This document shows, piece after piece, positions 1 to 7,590 of a stretch of 64,000 bases of DNA. The position numbers and the translations under genes are program-made. Under the pieces are notes generated by a model, which worked only from the letters and a program-made list of their open reading frames with translations, was not told the origin of the DNA and did no database searches. The stretch spans positions 330,749-394,748 of the forward strand of contig NZ_JYMT01000043.1 in the NCBI RefSeq assembly GCF_000938305.1. Direction: 5' to 3'. Position 1 is the stretch's first letter. The number at the start of each line of letters is the position of its first letter. This DNA comes from Bradyrhizobium sp. LTSP885 (lineage in GTDB: Bacteria; Pseudomonadota; Alphaproteobacteria; Rhizobiales; Xanthobacteraceae).

Positions 1-469
1 TGATCACCCGGATGGTCTGCACCACGGCGATCGCCGCGACGTCAGCGCCTTTCTCGGCGGCGAGGATGGTGATCTGCGAGAGCGCGCCCGGGCTGCCGGC
101 AAGGAACGCCGAGGTCTGGTCCCAGCCATGCACGCGCTGCAGATAGAAGCTTGAGCCGAATGTCGAGCAGAACGTCGCCAGCGCCAGTAGCCCAATGGTG
201 AGCGGATAGGAGCTCATATGTTGCAGCAGTTGCTGCGACATCAGCGAGCCCAGCGAGATGCCGAGCAGCACCAGCACCGACTGCGTCAGCACGGCCGGCA
301 CTGTGAGCGGCCGTCCCGCGAGTGCTGCGATCGCGACCGCGGCCATCGCGCCCGAGATCAGCCCGCCCGGCAATTCCGCCCACAGGAACAGCAGGCCGCC
401 GGCGGCCCCGATGACGAGAGTCTCGAGCCCGTTCAGGACTTTGTTACGATTGGGAATGGCCGTTGCCAT
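1..469 (-). CDS. AbrB-family membrane protein, partial (C-terminus beyond window edge)
   Basis: The minus-strand frame from the ATG at 469 stays open to base 1 (156 codons), so the 3' end is outside the window. The product is strongly hydrophobic with at least four membrane-spanning stretches. It has the pattern of the AbrB / putative ammonia-monooxygenase family (PF05145): an early helix with GAAGGLLF, then GGLISGAM, then a loop with GSPGALSQI. Family members are inner-membrane transporter-like proteins whose substrate is poorly defined. No partner gene is visible because the gene runs off the edge. Family assignment is fairly secure; function is not. Confidence 0.8.
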   Translation of the reverse strand, partial: MATAIPNRNKVLNGLETLVIGAAGGLLFLWAELPGGLISGAMAAVAIAALAGRPLTVPAVLTQSVLVLLGISLGSLMSQQLLQHMSSYPLTIGLLALATFCSTFGSSFYLQRVHGWDQTSAFLAGSPGALSQITILAAEKGADVAAIAVVQTIRVI

Positions 470-637
470 CGAAGCGCGGATTGAGGTCACGCTGCGTTAT
501 GGCAAATCCGGAGCGGTGGAACAATTGCAACAGCGCGGTGCAGCAATGCGTCCGAATTCAGGATACGCGCAAAACCTTCACCCTCCCCGGTGGGGAGGGT
601 GCAAGCCTTGAATATGTCTCTTGAAGATGTCTGAGTG

Positions 638-922
638 CTACTTCGCCGCCGGGGCCGCCGCGGGCGCCGCACCACCGGCCGACTTCTTGCATTCGGAGCG
701 GAATTTCTTGCGCTCCTTGCCGTGCAGCCCCTTGGCGTCGGCTTCCTTCGAGCATTCCAGCGAGGCGGCGGTATGCGGCTTGGCCTCCTTCGGCGCTTTG
801 GCCGTGGTCGCTGCCGGGGCGGCGTCCTTGGCGGCCGGCGCTGCGGTTTGCGCGAAGGCGCCACCCATCAGCAGCAGGGAGGCAAGGGCAGTTGCGGTCG
901 CAAGCGAGGAAATTGTCTTCAT
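638..922 (-). CDS. PsiF-repeat small secreted protein
   Basis: 94 aa. Residues 1-24 form a typical Sec signal peptide ending AFAQ. A short Ala/Lys-rich linker is followed by one PsiF-type repeat (about residues 52-82) with the spacing C-x(n)-C and the text KGLHGKERKKF. PsiF proteins (PF07769) were named for phosphate-starvation induction in E. coli; their biochemical role is unknown. The tail is Ala/Pro low complexity. The ATG at 922 has AGAGGTG just upstream. A GC-rich hairpin (580-600, 9-bp arms) lies downstream of the stop but lacks a clear T-run. Confidence 0.85.
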   Translation of the reverse strand: MKTISSLATATALASLLLMGGAFAQTAAPAAKDAAPAATTAKAPKEAKPHTAASLECSKEADAKGLHGKERKKFRSECKKSAGGAAPAAAPAAK

Positions 923-1099
923 GTGGCACCTCTAGGGAAGGGAGCGGAACCGTCGCGCGGCGATGCTGAACCGCGGATGAACATGCGGCGGTTTGGCCGC
1001 CACAATATTTTGACGGCCGGGCGGGCCCGCGCGTTGTCGCACCCGCGGGTTGCGCTAGGATCATGGTCTTACGCCAATGCCCCCCAAGGGAGACCAGGG

Positions 1100-1591
1100 A
1101 TGACCATCCAGACCAGATTGTTCACCGCGATTGCACTGTCGGGCTTTGCAGCCCTTGTGGCGAGCGCGCCGGCGCAGGCCCTGACCGCGCAGGAGTGCAG
1201 CGCCAAGTATCAGGCCGCCAAGACTGACGGCAGCCTCAACGGCCAGAAGTGGAATGATTTCCGCAAGGCCCAGTGCGGCGCCACCGCAACCCCGGCCGCG
1301 GCTCCCGCTGCGCCGCCGCCGGTCGTCGCAGCGCCTCCTCCGGCCGCGCCGAAGGAAGCCAAGAAGGAAGCTGCACCCGCCGCAGCACCGGCGCTGCCAT
1401 CCGGCCCCGCCGTGTTTCCGGGCGCGGTGGATCCGAAATACTCGCAGCTGTCCGCCGGCAAGCAGCGCTTCAAGACCTGCGACGACCAATACAACGCCAA
1501 CAAGGCCACCGGCGGCAATGGCGGCCTGAAGTGGATCCAGAAGGGCGGCGGCTACTACAGCGAATGCAACAAGAAGCTGAAGGGCGCCTGA
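1100..1591 (+). CDS. Secreted protein with duplicated Cys-containing modules and Pro/Ala linker
   Basis: 163 aa. An N-terminal signal peptide (about residues 1-27, ending AQA) is followed by a module with two Cys (QECSAKYQAAK ... FRKAQCG). A long Ala/Pro/Lys linker then leads to a second, similar module (FKTCDDQYNANK ... YYSECNKKLKGA). Both modules share C-x-x-x-Y-x-A/N-x-K and a distal Cys, so internal duplication is likely and each module may hold one disulfide. I chose the ATG at 1100, preceded by GGGAGACCAGGG; longer readings upstream in this frame lack a signal peptide. No function is assignable. Confidence 0.8.
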   Translation: MTIQTRLFTAIALSGFAALVASAPAQALTAQECSAKYQAAKTDGSLNGQKWNDFRKAQCGATATPAAAPAAPPPVVAAPPPAAPKEAKKEAAPAAAPALPSGPAVFPGAVDPKYSQLSAGKQRFKTCDDQYNANKATGGNGGLKWIQKGGGYYSECNKKLKGA

Positions 1592-1615
1592 GCCTTTCGA
1601 CGCGGATTTAAGGAG

Positions 1616-1646
1616 CGGCCGGCGCAGAGCCGGCCGTTTTCTTTTT
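1616..1646 (+). terminator. Rho-independent terminator
   Basis: A perfect 8-bp GC stem (1616-1623 with 1629-1636, 5-nt loop) is followed by TTTTCTTTTT. It ends the secreted-protein gene, and its T-run overlaps the stop codon of the convergent TetR gene. Confidence 0.85.
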
Positions 1647-2199
1647 ACCGGTCATCGAGCAGCCTATCCGCCGATTTGGCCAGCAGTTGCGCGCGCTTGC
1701 GCGGGCCGTGTTCGAGGAACAGCAAGCTCTGGCCGAAGATGAAGCAGTAGAATAGGAACGCCTTGGCGTCGGCTTCCTCGGCCGACAGTCCGGTTGCGCG
1801 ATAGAGCTGCCCGACATTCTTCAGCCGCGCGGCGTCGACGCTCGCGACGGCCACCGCGGCGGCCTCGTCGGTGCGGGCCCATTGCCGGATCGCGAGCTCG
1901 ATCGCCATCGCCTCGGTGTTCATGCGTTCCGAATAGAGCTTGATGATCGCCTTCAGCCGCTCGCGCGCGCTGGCGCCGTCGAGCGCGGTCTGCTTTTCGA
2001 TCGCGGCGATGCGGCCGTCGCGCCAGTTCGCGAGCATCGCCGCGAGCAGCGCGGCGCGATCCCTGAAGCGGCGGTAGAAGCCGCCTTTGGTGACACCGAG
2101 CGCCTTTGCCAGCACCTCGACCCGCACGCCCTCGATGCCGGAATGCGCGAGTTCGGCAAAGCCGGCCGCGACCCAGGCATCGCCCTTGTCTTCAGTCAT
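1645..2199 (-). CDS. TetR/AcrR-family transcriptional regulator
   Basis: 184 aa. The N-terminal helix-turn-helix is about residues 10-55 (VEVLAKALGVTKGGFYRRF, the classic TetR recognition helix). The C-terminal ligand/dimer domain has no recognisable ligand signature. The start at 2199 is preceded by GGGAGAG. It diverges from two hot-dog thioesterase genes, and the 92-bp gap holds two strong dyads (2217-2230, 2251-2266). It therefore probably represses itself and the thioesterase pair, with an acyl-CoA or acid as effector. Family is certain; target and ligand are inferred. Confidence 0.92.
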   Translation of the reverse strand: MTEDKGDAWVAAGFAELAHSGIEGVRVEVLAKALGVTKGGFYRRFRDRAALLAAMLANWRDGRIAAIEKQTALDGASARERLKAIIKLYSERMNTEAMAIELAIRQWARTDEAAAVAVASVDAARLKNVGQLYRATGLSAEEADAKAFLFYCFIFGQSLLFLEHGPRKRAQLLAKSADRLLDDR

Positions 2200-2216
2200 C
2201 TGCTCTCCCGTGCGTG

Positions 2217-2230
2217 ATACGGTACCGTAT
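2217..2230. promoter_or_regulatory. Operator 1, perfect 14-bp palindrome
   Basis: ATACGGTACCGTAT, a perfect palindrome 18 bp upstream of the TetR start codon. Its half-site ATACGGTA recurs in operator 2. Confidence 0.8.
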
Positions 2231-2250
2231 TGCTAGCCCGCTTCGGTAGT

Positions 2251-2266
2251 GATACGCTACCGTATC
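2251..2266. promoter_or_regulatory. Operator 2, inverted repeat GATACG-N4-CGTATC
   Basis: Two perfect 6-bp arms around CTAC. Its centre is 35 bp from operator 1's centre and 26 bp before the thioesterase start. It shares the ATACG/CGTAT half-sites with operator 1. Confidence 0.8.
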
Positions 2267-2291
2267 AAGACTGAAAAAAGGGAGCGGCAGG

Positions 2292-2726
2292 ATGGAGGGC
2301 GAGGCGACCTATCGCGGCACGGTCTATCCCTGGCATTGCGACCATATCGGCCACATGAATGTCATGTGGTATGTCGGCAAGTTCGACGAGGCGAACTGGA
2401 ACATGTTCGCGCGTCTCGGCGTGACGCCGACCTACCTGCGCGAGTCCGGCTGCGGCATGGCCGCCGTGCAGCAGACCATCTCCTACAAGCGCGAGCTGCT
2501 CGCCGGCGACATCGTCGAGGTCAGGAGCCGGCTCCTTGAATTCCGCGACAAACTGGTCCGTATCCTGCACGAGATGCGCAACGCGGAAACCGGCGAAATC
2601 GCCGCGACCTGCGAGATATCAGCCGTGCACATCGATCGCGCCGCACGCAAATCGGCGCCGTTCGCGCCGGCGATTCGCTACGCCGCCATGCACCATCTGG
2701 TGCCGTCCGTCTCAGCAACGGTGTAA
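2292..2726 (+). CDS. Acyl-CoA thioesterase, hot-dog fold (4HBT type)
   Basis: 144 aa, the usual length for single hot-dog thioesterases. Near the N-terminus WHCDHIGHMNVMWYVGKFDEA matches the 4HBT active-site segment D-x(3)-H-x-N-x(4)-Y, with the catalytic Asp at about residue 17. The ATG follows GGGAGCGGCAGG. It is the first gene of a pair with a second thioesterase starting 5 nt after its stop. Both lie downstream of the two TetR operators, so the pair is probably induced when the regulator binds a ligand. The acyl substrate cannot be read from sequence. Confidence 0.85.
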   Translation: MEGEATYRGTVYPWHCDHIGHMNVMWYVGKFDEANWNMFARLGVTPTYLRESGCGMAAVQQTISYKRELLAGDIVEVRSRLLEFRDKLVRILHEMRNAETGEIAATCEISAVHIDRAARKSAPFAPAIRYAAMHHLVPSVSATV

Positions 2727-2731
2727 CCGCC

Positions 2732-3175
2732 ATGCCGCGCTTCGAACCCAAAAATCCAGACTACCGTGCTGTGGCGACCGACATGTTCGTGCGCCAGCGC
2801 GCGATGCAGACGCTCGGCATTTCGATCGCGCGCATGGAGCCGGGCGAGGTCGACCTCGCGATGCCCTATGCGCCCGAGTTCACCCAGCAGAACGGCTTTG
2901 TCCATGCTGGAATCATCACCGCGGGCCTCGACAATGCCTGCGGCGTTGCCGCCTTCACGCTGATGCCCGCCGGCTCGGATATCCTCACCGTGGAGTTCAA
3001 GACCAATCTGCTGGCGCCGGCCAAGGGCGAGCGGTTCGTGTTCCGCGCTACCGTCGTCAAGCCCGGCCGTACGCTGACGTTCTGCGAAGCCGGGGCCTAT
3101 GCGCTCAACGACGGCGTCGAGACGCTGGTCGCGACCATGACCGGCACGCTGATGGCGCTGGCGCGGCGGGGGTAG
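2732..3175 (+). CDS. PaaI-type thioesterase
   Basis: 147 aa hot-dog protein of the PaaI group. The segment QQNGFVHAGIITAGLDNACG carries the signature N-G-x-V-H-G/A-G and the acidic residue of the long helix. VEFKTNLLAPAKGERF is the typical central strand pair. It starts 5 nt after the upstream thioesterase stop, so the two are almost certainly cotranscribed under the TetR operators. Two different hot-dog thioesterases in one operon suggest CoA recycling during breakdown of an aromatic or fatty acid (inference). Confidence 0.85.
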   Translation: MPRFEPKNPDYRAVATDMFVRQRAMQTLGISIARMEPGEVDLAMPYAPEFTQQNGFVHAGIITAGLDNACGVAAFTLMPAGSDILTVEFKTNLLAPAKGERFVFRATVVKPGRTLTFCEAGAYALNDGVETLVATMTGTLMALARRG

Positions 3176-3198
3176 TAGGCGGAGGGGAAAATCCACCT

Positions 3199-3300
3199 CC
3201 GTCATGCTGAGGAGCGCGAAGTGCGTCTCGAAGCATGCGCGGCCCGGCTGGTGGCCGTGCATCCTTCGAGACGCGCGTACCGCGCTCCTCAGGATGACGG
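3199..3300. repeat. Palindromic intergenic repeat, class 2 (CCGTCATSCTGAGG...)
   Basis: About 100 bp. The ends CCGTCATGCTGAGG and CCTCAGGATGACGG are inverted, with internal CTTCGAGACGCGC. A second copy lies at 63384-63488. Extracistronic, downstream of the thioesterase operon. Confidence 0.8.
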
Positions 3301-3329
3301 TGAGAGAGAGTGTGTCACGGCTCTATCCA

Positions 3330-3415
3330 CGTCATTGCGAGCGAAGCGAAGCAATCCATCGTTCGGCACGCGCGGAGCGATGGATTGCTTCGTCGCTTCG
3401 CTCCTCGCAATGACG
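3330..3415. repeat. Palindromic intergenic repeat, class 1 (CGTCATTGCGAG...)
   Basis: About 86 bp with inverted ends CGTCATTGCGAG / CTCGCAATGACG and inner arms AAGCAATCCATC / GATGGATTGCTT. Further copies lie at 10304-10388 and 58378-58462. Confidence 0.85.
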
Positions 3416-3492
3416 GGTTGTGAACATTCACGGCGGATTGACAAGCCTCTCTCTCGGCGACCTGATAGGCCTCTCTCTTGGACGCCTGCCTC

Positions 3493-3879
3493 ATGATCGC
3501 CAGCCTCAGCCTGATTCTGCTCTGCCAATTGATCGGTGAGGTCGCGGTGCGCGCGCTCGCTGTCCCGGTGCCCGGCCCAGTGATCGGCCTCGTGCTGTTG
3601 CTTGTACTGTTGCTCGGACGCGACCGCTTTCCGGCGTTCGCACGCGGGCCGCTCGGCAATGACGGCGTCGAGAGCGCGAGCCGCGCGCTGCTGGCCAATC
3701 TCTCGCTGCTGTTCGTCCCGGCCGGCGTCGGCGTGGTGCAGAAGCTCGACCTGCTGGCCGAGCATGGTGTCGCGATTCTCGTGATCCTTGTAGTCTCGGT
3801 CGTCATCACGCTGCTGGCGACGGTTGCGACCTTCGTTGCGGCCAGCAGCCTTCTTTCGCGCGGCGAGGATGGGCCGTGA
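3493..3879 (+). CDS. lrgA: CidA/LrgA-family holin-like membrane protein
   Basis: 128 aa from the ATG at 3493 (a TTG at 3478 would add five residues). Four predicted membrane helices and the conserved PVPGPVIGLVLLL motif identify the CidA/LrgA family. These proteins act with LrgB in the inner membrane; the pair has been linked to autolysis control and to export of small metabolites such as pyruvate by-products. The next gene (lrgB) starts inside its stop codon, so translation is coupled. An SD-like GGACG lies about 8 nt before the ATG. Family is secure; the physiological role here is open. Confidence 0.88.
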   Translation: MIASLSLILLCQLIGEVAVRALAVPVPGPVIGLVLLLVLLLGRDRFPAFARGPLGNDGVESASRALLANLSLLFVPAGVGVVQKLDLLAEHGVAILVILVVSVVITLLATVATFVAASSLLSRGEDGP

Positions 3880-4598
3880 GCGACAATCCGTTCTCGCTCT
3901 GGGTCTATCTTTCGCAGTCGCCGCTGCTCTGGCTAACGGTGACGCTGCTGACCTATGCCGTCACTGATGCCGTGTCGCTGGCGACCCGCCGCCATCCGCT
4001 CGCCAATCCGGTGCTGCATTCGATGTGGATCATCGGCGTATTCCTGCTGGTGACGAAGACGTCCTACACCACCTACTTTGCCGGCGCCCAGTTCGTGCAT
4101 TTCCTGCTGGGGCCGGCGACCGTCGCGCTCGCGGTGCCGCTGTATGAGAATCGCAAACGCGTCGCAGCCGCGATCCTGCCGATGCTGATTGCACTCGCGG
4201 TCGGCTCGATCACGGCGATTGCCTCGGTCGTGCTGCTGGCGCAGGCCTTCGGTCTGCCGCGCGAGATTATCCTGTCGCTGGCGCCGAAATCGGTCACTGC
4301 AGGCGTCGCGATGGGCATCAGCGAATCCCTGCACGCCGATCCCTCACTGACGGCGGTGTCGGTGGTCATCACCGGCATCATGGGGGCGATCACAGTCACG
4401 CCGCTGATGAACCTGACCGGCGTCACCGACTATCGGGCCCGCGGCTTTGCGGTCGGCATCGCCGCGCATGGCATCGGCACCGCGCGCGCCTTCCAGGTCG
4501 ACGAGGTCGCGGGCGTCTTCGCCGGGATCGCGATGAGCCTGAACGCGCTGGTTACCTCGCTGCTGGTGCCGCTGGCCGTGACATTTCTGGTGCACTGA
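3876..4598 (+). CDS. lrgB: LrgB-family membrane protein
   Basis: 240 aa, standard LrgB/CidB length, with about seven hydrophobic segments. Family markers are LLGPATVALAVPLY, LAPKSVTAGVAM and GIAAHGIGTARAFQ. The GTG start at 3876 overlaps the lrgA stop (GTGA), the tight coupling typical of lrgAB pairs. It works with LrgA in the inner membrane. No LytSR-type regulator is adjacent in this window. Confidence 0.93.
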   Translation: MSDNPFSLWVYLSQSPLLWLTVTLLTYAVTDAVSLATRRHPLANPVLHSMWIIGVFLLVTKTSYTTYFAGAQFVHFLLGPATVALAVPLYENRKRVAAAILPMLIALAVGSITAIASVVLLAQAFGLPREIILSLAPKSVTAGVAMGISESLHADPSLTAVSVVITGIMGAITVTPLMNLTGVTDYRARGFAVGIAAHGIGTARAFQVDEVAGVFAGIAMSLNALVTSLLVPLAVTFLVH

Positions 4599-4688
4599 AT
4601 GCTGCTGCAGTGCAGTTTTGTGCTATAGGCATGGCGTAAGGCAGCAAATCCTTCTAGGATCGCGGTCACAAACGCGAGTCTGTTCCCC

Positions 4689-5471
4689 TTGGTCTTCTCC
4701 GCAACGCAGAGTCTGCTTGGACTGGCATCGGGCATGCTGGTCGGTTTTTCACTCGGCCTGGTCGGCGGCGGCGGGTCGATCCTCGCCGTCCCGCTGATGG
4801 TCTATGTGGTTGGCGTGCCGGAGCCGCATGTCGCGATCGGCACTTCGGCGATCGCGGTAGCGGCCAATGCCGCGGTCAACCTGTCCAACCATGCCCGCGG
4901 CGGCACGGTGATCTGGTCCTGCGCGCTGCTGTTCGCGGCCGCCGGCATGTGTGGTGCGTTCGGCGGCTCGATCCTCGGCAAGATGGTCGACGGACAGAAG
5001 CTGCTGGCGTTGTTCGCGCTGGTGATGCTCGTGATCGCCGGGTTGATGCTGAAGACACGCGCGCGGGTTGGCCTTGCCGACGTCAAGATGGACATGTCCA
5101 ACATGCCGGCGATCGCCGGGCTTGGGCTCGCGACCGGAACCATGTCCGGCTTCTTCGGTATCGGCGGCGGCTTCCTGATCGTGCCGGCCCTGATGCTGGC
5201 GACCGGCATGCCGATCATGAATGCGGTCAGTTCCTCGCTGGTAGCCGTCACCGCCTTCGGCATGACGACGGCGCTAAGCTATGCGTGGTCCGGACTGGTG
5301 TCGTGGGGGTTGGCAGGGCTATTCGTCGCCGGCGGCATCGTCGGCGGGCTGGTGGGAACGCGCTCTGCACGGCATTTGTCGGTACGGCGCGGCGCCCTCA
5401 ATATCGTGTTCGCCACTGTCATTATCGCGGTGGCCGTCTATATGCTGGTGCGTAACATCACGTCGCTTTGA
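4689..5471 (+). CDS. TauE/SafE-family sulfite/anion exporter
   Basis: 260 aa with about eight membrane helices in two similar halves. Each half starts with the family's glycine-rich loop: GLVGGGGSILAVPLMVY near residue 24 and GFFGIGGGFLIVPALML near residue 155. TauE/SafE proteins export sulfite, sulfoacetate or other organic anions. The TTG at 4689 gives a complete first helix; the next ATG would cut it, so TTG is preferred although no strong ribosome site is visible. The substrate is not inferable from the neighbours. Confidence 0.85.
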   Translation: MVFSATQSLLGLASGMLVGFSLGLVGGGGSILAVPLMVYVVGVPEPHVAIGTSAIAVAANAAVNLSNHARGGTVIWSCALLFAAAGMCGAFGGSILGKMVDGQKLLALFALVMLVIAGLMLKTRARVGLADVKMDMSNMPAIAGLGLATGTMSGFFGIGGGFLIVPALMLATGMPIMNAVSSSLVAVTAFGMTTALSYAWSGLVSWGLAGLFVAGGIVGGLVGTRSARHLSVRRGALNIVFATVIIAVAVYMLVRNITSL

Positions 5472-5507
5472 GCGTAGAAAGGCGAGAGTTCCTCGCGAGG
5501 CCTGCAC

Positions 5508-6185
5508 ATGAATCGATCGACGATGATATCCGGGATCAATCCGGGCCTCACCCGCCGCGGCGCGCTCGGCCTGCTCGGCGGCGGCGCGGCCCTGCTGACG
5601 GCGGGGTCTGCCCGTGCGCAGGAAGACAAGGTCCTGACCGAAGCGCTGGTGCTGCGCGACCCCGAGATTCCGGCGGCGGGCAATCCCAATGGCGACCTCA
5701 CCATCGTCGAATGGTTCGACTACAATTGCCCGTATTGCCGCAAGCTCGCGCCGGAGCTCCGCCAGGTGGTGCAGGATGACGGCAAGGTCCGTCTGGTGCT
5801 GAAGGACTGGCCGATCCTGGGGCCAGTGTCCAAGGTCGCGGCGCGGATGGCGCTGGCGGCACGCTACCAGGACAAGTTCCTCGTCGCCCATGAGGCGATG
5901 ATATCGGTCAATTCGCGCATCACCGAGCCGCGCATTGCCGAACTGCTCTCCGGTGCCGGCCTCGATATGGACAAGCTGAAAAATGATCTCGACGCCAACG
6001 CGCCGGCGATCGACGCGCTGCTCGCGCGCAACAACGAGCAGGCGCAAGCCTTTGGTTTCAACGGCACGCCGGCCTTCATCGTCGGCAAATACCGCGTGCC
6101 CGGCGTGCTCAGCATGGACCAGTTCGAGCAGGTCATCGCCGACGCCCGCAAGGCGAATATGGGCCGCAAGACCGAGAAGAACTAA
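5508..6185 (+). CDS. Tat-exported DsbA-family thiol-disulfide oxidoreductase
   Basis: 225 aa. The N-terminus has TRRGALGLLGGGAALL followed by SARA, a twin-arginine-type signal (about residues 1-37). The thioredoxin-fold core carries the active site C74-P-Y-C77 in FDYNCPYCRKL, and the cis-proline loop GTPAF near residue 188. This is the DsbA/Com1-like group, which oxidises or isomerises cysteines in periplasmic proteins. It is monocistronic, with a strong terminator 18 bp after its stop. Confidence 0.9.
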   Translation: MNRSTMISGINPGLTRRGALGLLGGGAALLTAGSARAQEDKVLTEALVLRDPEIPAAGNPNGDLTIVEWFDYNCPYCRKLAPELRQVVQDDGKVRLVLKDWPILGPVSKVAARMALAARYQDKFLVAHEAMISVNSRITEPRIAELLSGAGLDMDKLKNDLDANAPAIDALLARNNEQAQAFGFNGTPAFIVGKYRVPGVLSMDQFEQVIADARKANMGRKTEKN

Positions 6186-6202
6186 ACCTGTTGAAACGAG
6201 TT

Positions 6203-6238
6203 ACGGCCTCTCCCGTTCTGGAGAGGCCGTTCGTTTCT
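6203..6238 (+). terminator. Terminator after dsbA-like gene
   Basis: A perfect 11-bp stem (6203-6213 with 6220-6230, 6-nt loop) is followed by a T-rich tract (TCGTTTCT). Confidence 0.8.
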
Positions 6239-6260
6239 GGCGATTTGAATAAGGCCAGCG

Positions 6261-6467
6261 TTACTTCGAGGCGACCTTGGTCCACTCCTCATGCGCGCGT
6301 GCCTTCAGCGCATTCCAGTCACGGGCCGCGACATCCCAATTGACGATGGTGCGGCTGTTCTGCGCCACATCCCCATTCGCCACGCTCGACGTCTGCATGG
6401 AATCGTAGACATACACGCCGCCGATCAACAGCAGCGCGCCCAAAATCATTCCAAAAAACGTCCGCAT
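6261..6467 (-). CDS. Small single-pass membrane protein
   Basis: 68 aa. One N-terminal membrane helix or uncleaved signal (MRTFFGMILGALLLIGGVYVYD) precedes a short soluble domain with paired Trp (NWDVAARDWNALK, EEWTKVAS). The start at 6467 was chosen because GGAGG lies 7 nt upstream. I do not recognise the family. It is transcribed alone, convergent with the dsbA-like gene. Confidence 0.8.
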   Translation of the reverse strand: MRTFFGMILGALLLIGGVYVYDSMQTSSVANGDVAQNSRTIVNWDVAARDWNALKARAHEEWTKVASK

Positions 6468-6618
6468 CACAAATCCTCCGGTGTTAGCCTGACAACGTCG
6501 CGGGGGAGGGGATGGTTCCGGACCGCAGCGCGACCGATCGTCAACCTCCGCTCCGTCGTGGCCGCGGCAAGCGGGTGTTCTGCGTGGAAATTGCCGGTTG
6601 AATCGGCTACAATAGGCC

Positions 6619-6933
6619 ATGACGGCAAATCGCCTATCGAACGATCTTCTCGAGCAATTTCGCCGCAAATATCTGTGGTGGACGCCGGTCGACGGACATC
6701 CGTTTTCCGAGGACCGCGTCATCGCGCAAACCATGAATCTCGGGACATATGACGACATCCTGCTGCTCGAGAAAGCGGTCGGCCAGGCGCATCTGGTCGA
6801 GATTATGCGCGGCGCCGAGCCTGGCTGGCTCAATGATCGGTCGTGGGTATTCTGGCGAGGCCGGCTGACGCTCGCCACGGGCATGGCAATCCCCGACAAA
6901 GCCCCCCGTAGGGGATTTTATGCCGCAGTTTGA
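6619..6933 (+). CDS. Probable antitoxin partner of the AbiEii-type gene
   Basis: 104 aa and no signal peptide. The text EQFRRKYLWWTPVDG ... EKAVGQAHLVEIM resembles the small wing-helix-like proteins (DUF6922-type, from memory) that sit just upstream of nucleotidyltransferase toxins. Its last 14 nt overlap the downstream toxin gene, so the two are translationally coupled, as in type IV toxin-antitoxin pairs. No catalytic motif is visible. Antitoxin function is inferred from position. Confidence 0.7.
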   Translation: MTANRLSNDLLEQFRRKYLWWTPVDGHPFSEDRVIAQTMNLGTYDDILLLEKAVGQAHLVEIMRGAEPGWLNDRSWVFWRGRLTLATGMAIPDKAPRRGFYAAV

Positions 6934-7573
6934 ACCGCGACTTGATATCCTTCCGGCGGCACAAAGGGAGATCTGGTCCAGTCTGGCTCCGGCGCGGCGC
7001 TTGAAGTTCGTCCTCTATGGCGGGACGGCCGTCGCACTTCAACTTGGTCACCGTGAATCGCTCGACTTCGACTTCTTCTGCACCGGGCACCTCGATAAGG
7101 ACCAGCTTCGCGCCGAGTTCGGCTTCATCGCCGGCGCTGTGATCCTGCAAGATGCGCCGGACACGCTTGTCGTACTGGCCGAGATGCCATCCGGTCCGGT
7201 CAAGGTGTCGTTCTTTGGTGGCTTCAAGTTTGGTCGTATCAACGACCCGCTTCAGACCGCCGATGGCGTACTGCTCGTTGCGTCGCTCGATGACTTGATG
7301 GCGACCAAGCTCAAGGCCACGCTGGACCGCGCCGAAGCAAAAGACTACCGGGACATCGTCGCCATGTTGTCGGCAGGCTCCTCGTTACCGACGGCCTTGA
7401 GCGCCTTCAAGACGATGTTCCAAGGCGAACCGGCACAGGTGTTGCGGGCGCTCGGATTCTTCGACGATGGAGATCTGCACACACTGACTTCCGCGGATCG
7501 AGACACCCTGTCGAACGAGCGGGATCGCGTAAGCGAACTGCCCGAGGTCGATCTGAAAGTGGGGCTTTGTTGA
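6920..7573 (+). CDS. AbiEii/AbiGii-type nucleotidyltransferase toxin
   Basis: 217 aa. FVLYGGTAVALQLGHRES-LDFDFF (residues 31-53) holds the nucleotidyltransferase core: GG-T-A, then H-R-x-S-x-D-x-D. The DLMATKLKA helix and KDYRDIVAML (about 125-150) complete the PF08843 pattern. Homologs such as AbiEii/MenT transfer nucleotides to RNA substrates, often tRNA, and arrest growth or abort phage infection. ATG 6920 lies within the upstream partner gene, after TAGGGG. Both active-site acidic residues are present, so it is probably functional. Confidence 0.85.
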   Translation: MPQFEPRLDILPAAQREIWSSLAPARRLKFVLYGGTAVALQLGHRESLDFDFFCTGHLDKDQLRAEFGFIAGAVILQDAPDTLVVLAEMPSGPVKVSFFGGFKFGRINDPLQTADGVLLVASLDDLMATKLKATLDRAEAKDYRDIVAMLSAGSSLPTALSAFKTMFQGEPAQVLRALGFFDDGDLHTLTSADRDTLSNERDRVSELPEVDLKVGLC

Positions 7574-7590
7574 GTTGAACTTACGCGGCC

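Noticed and set aside
580..600. Terminator for the PsiF gene
   Set aside because: The stem is good (9 bp) but no T-run follows on the minus strand, so it was not listed as a terminator.
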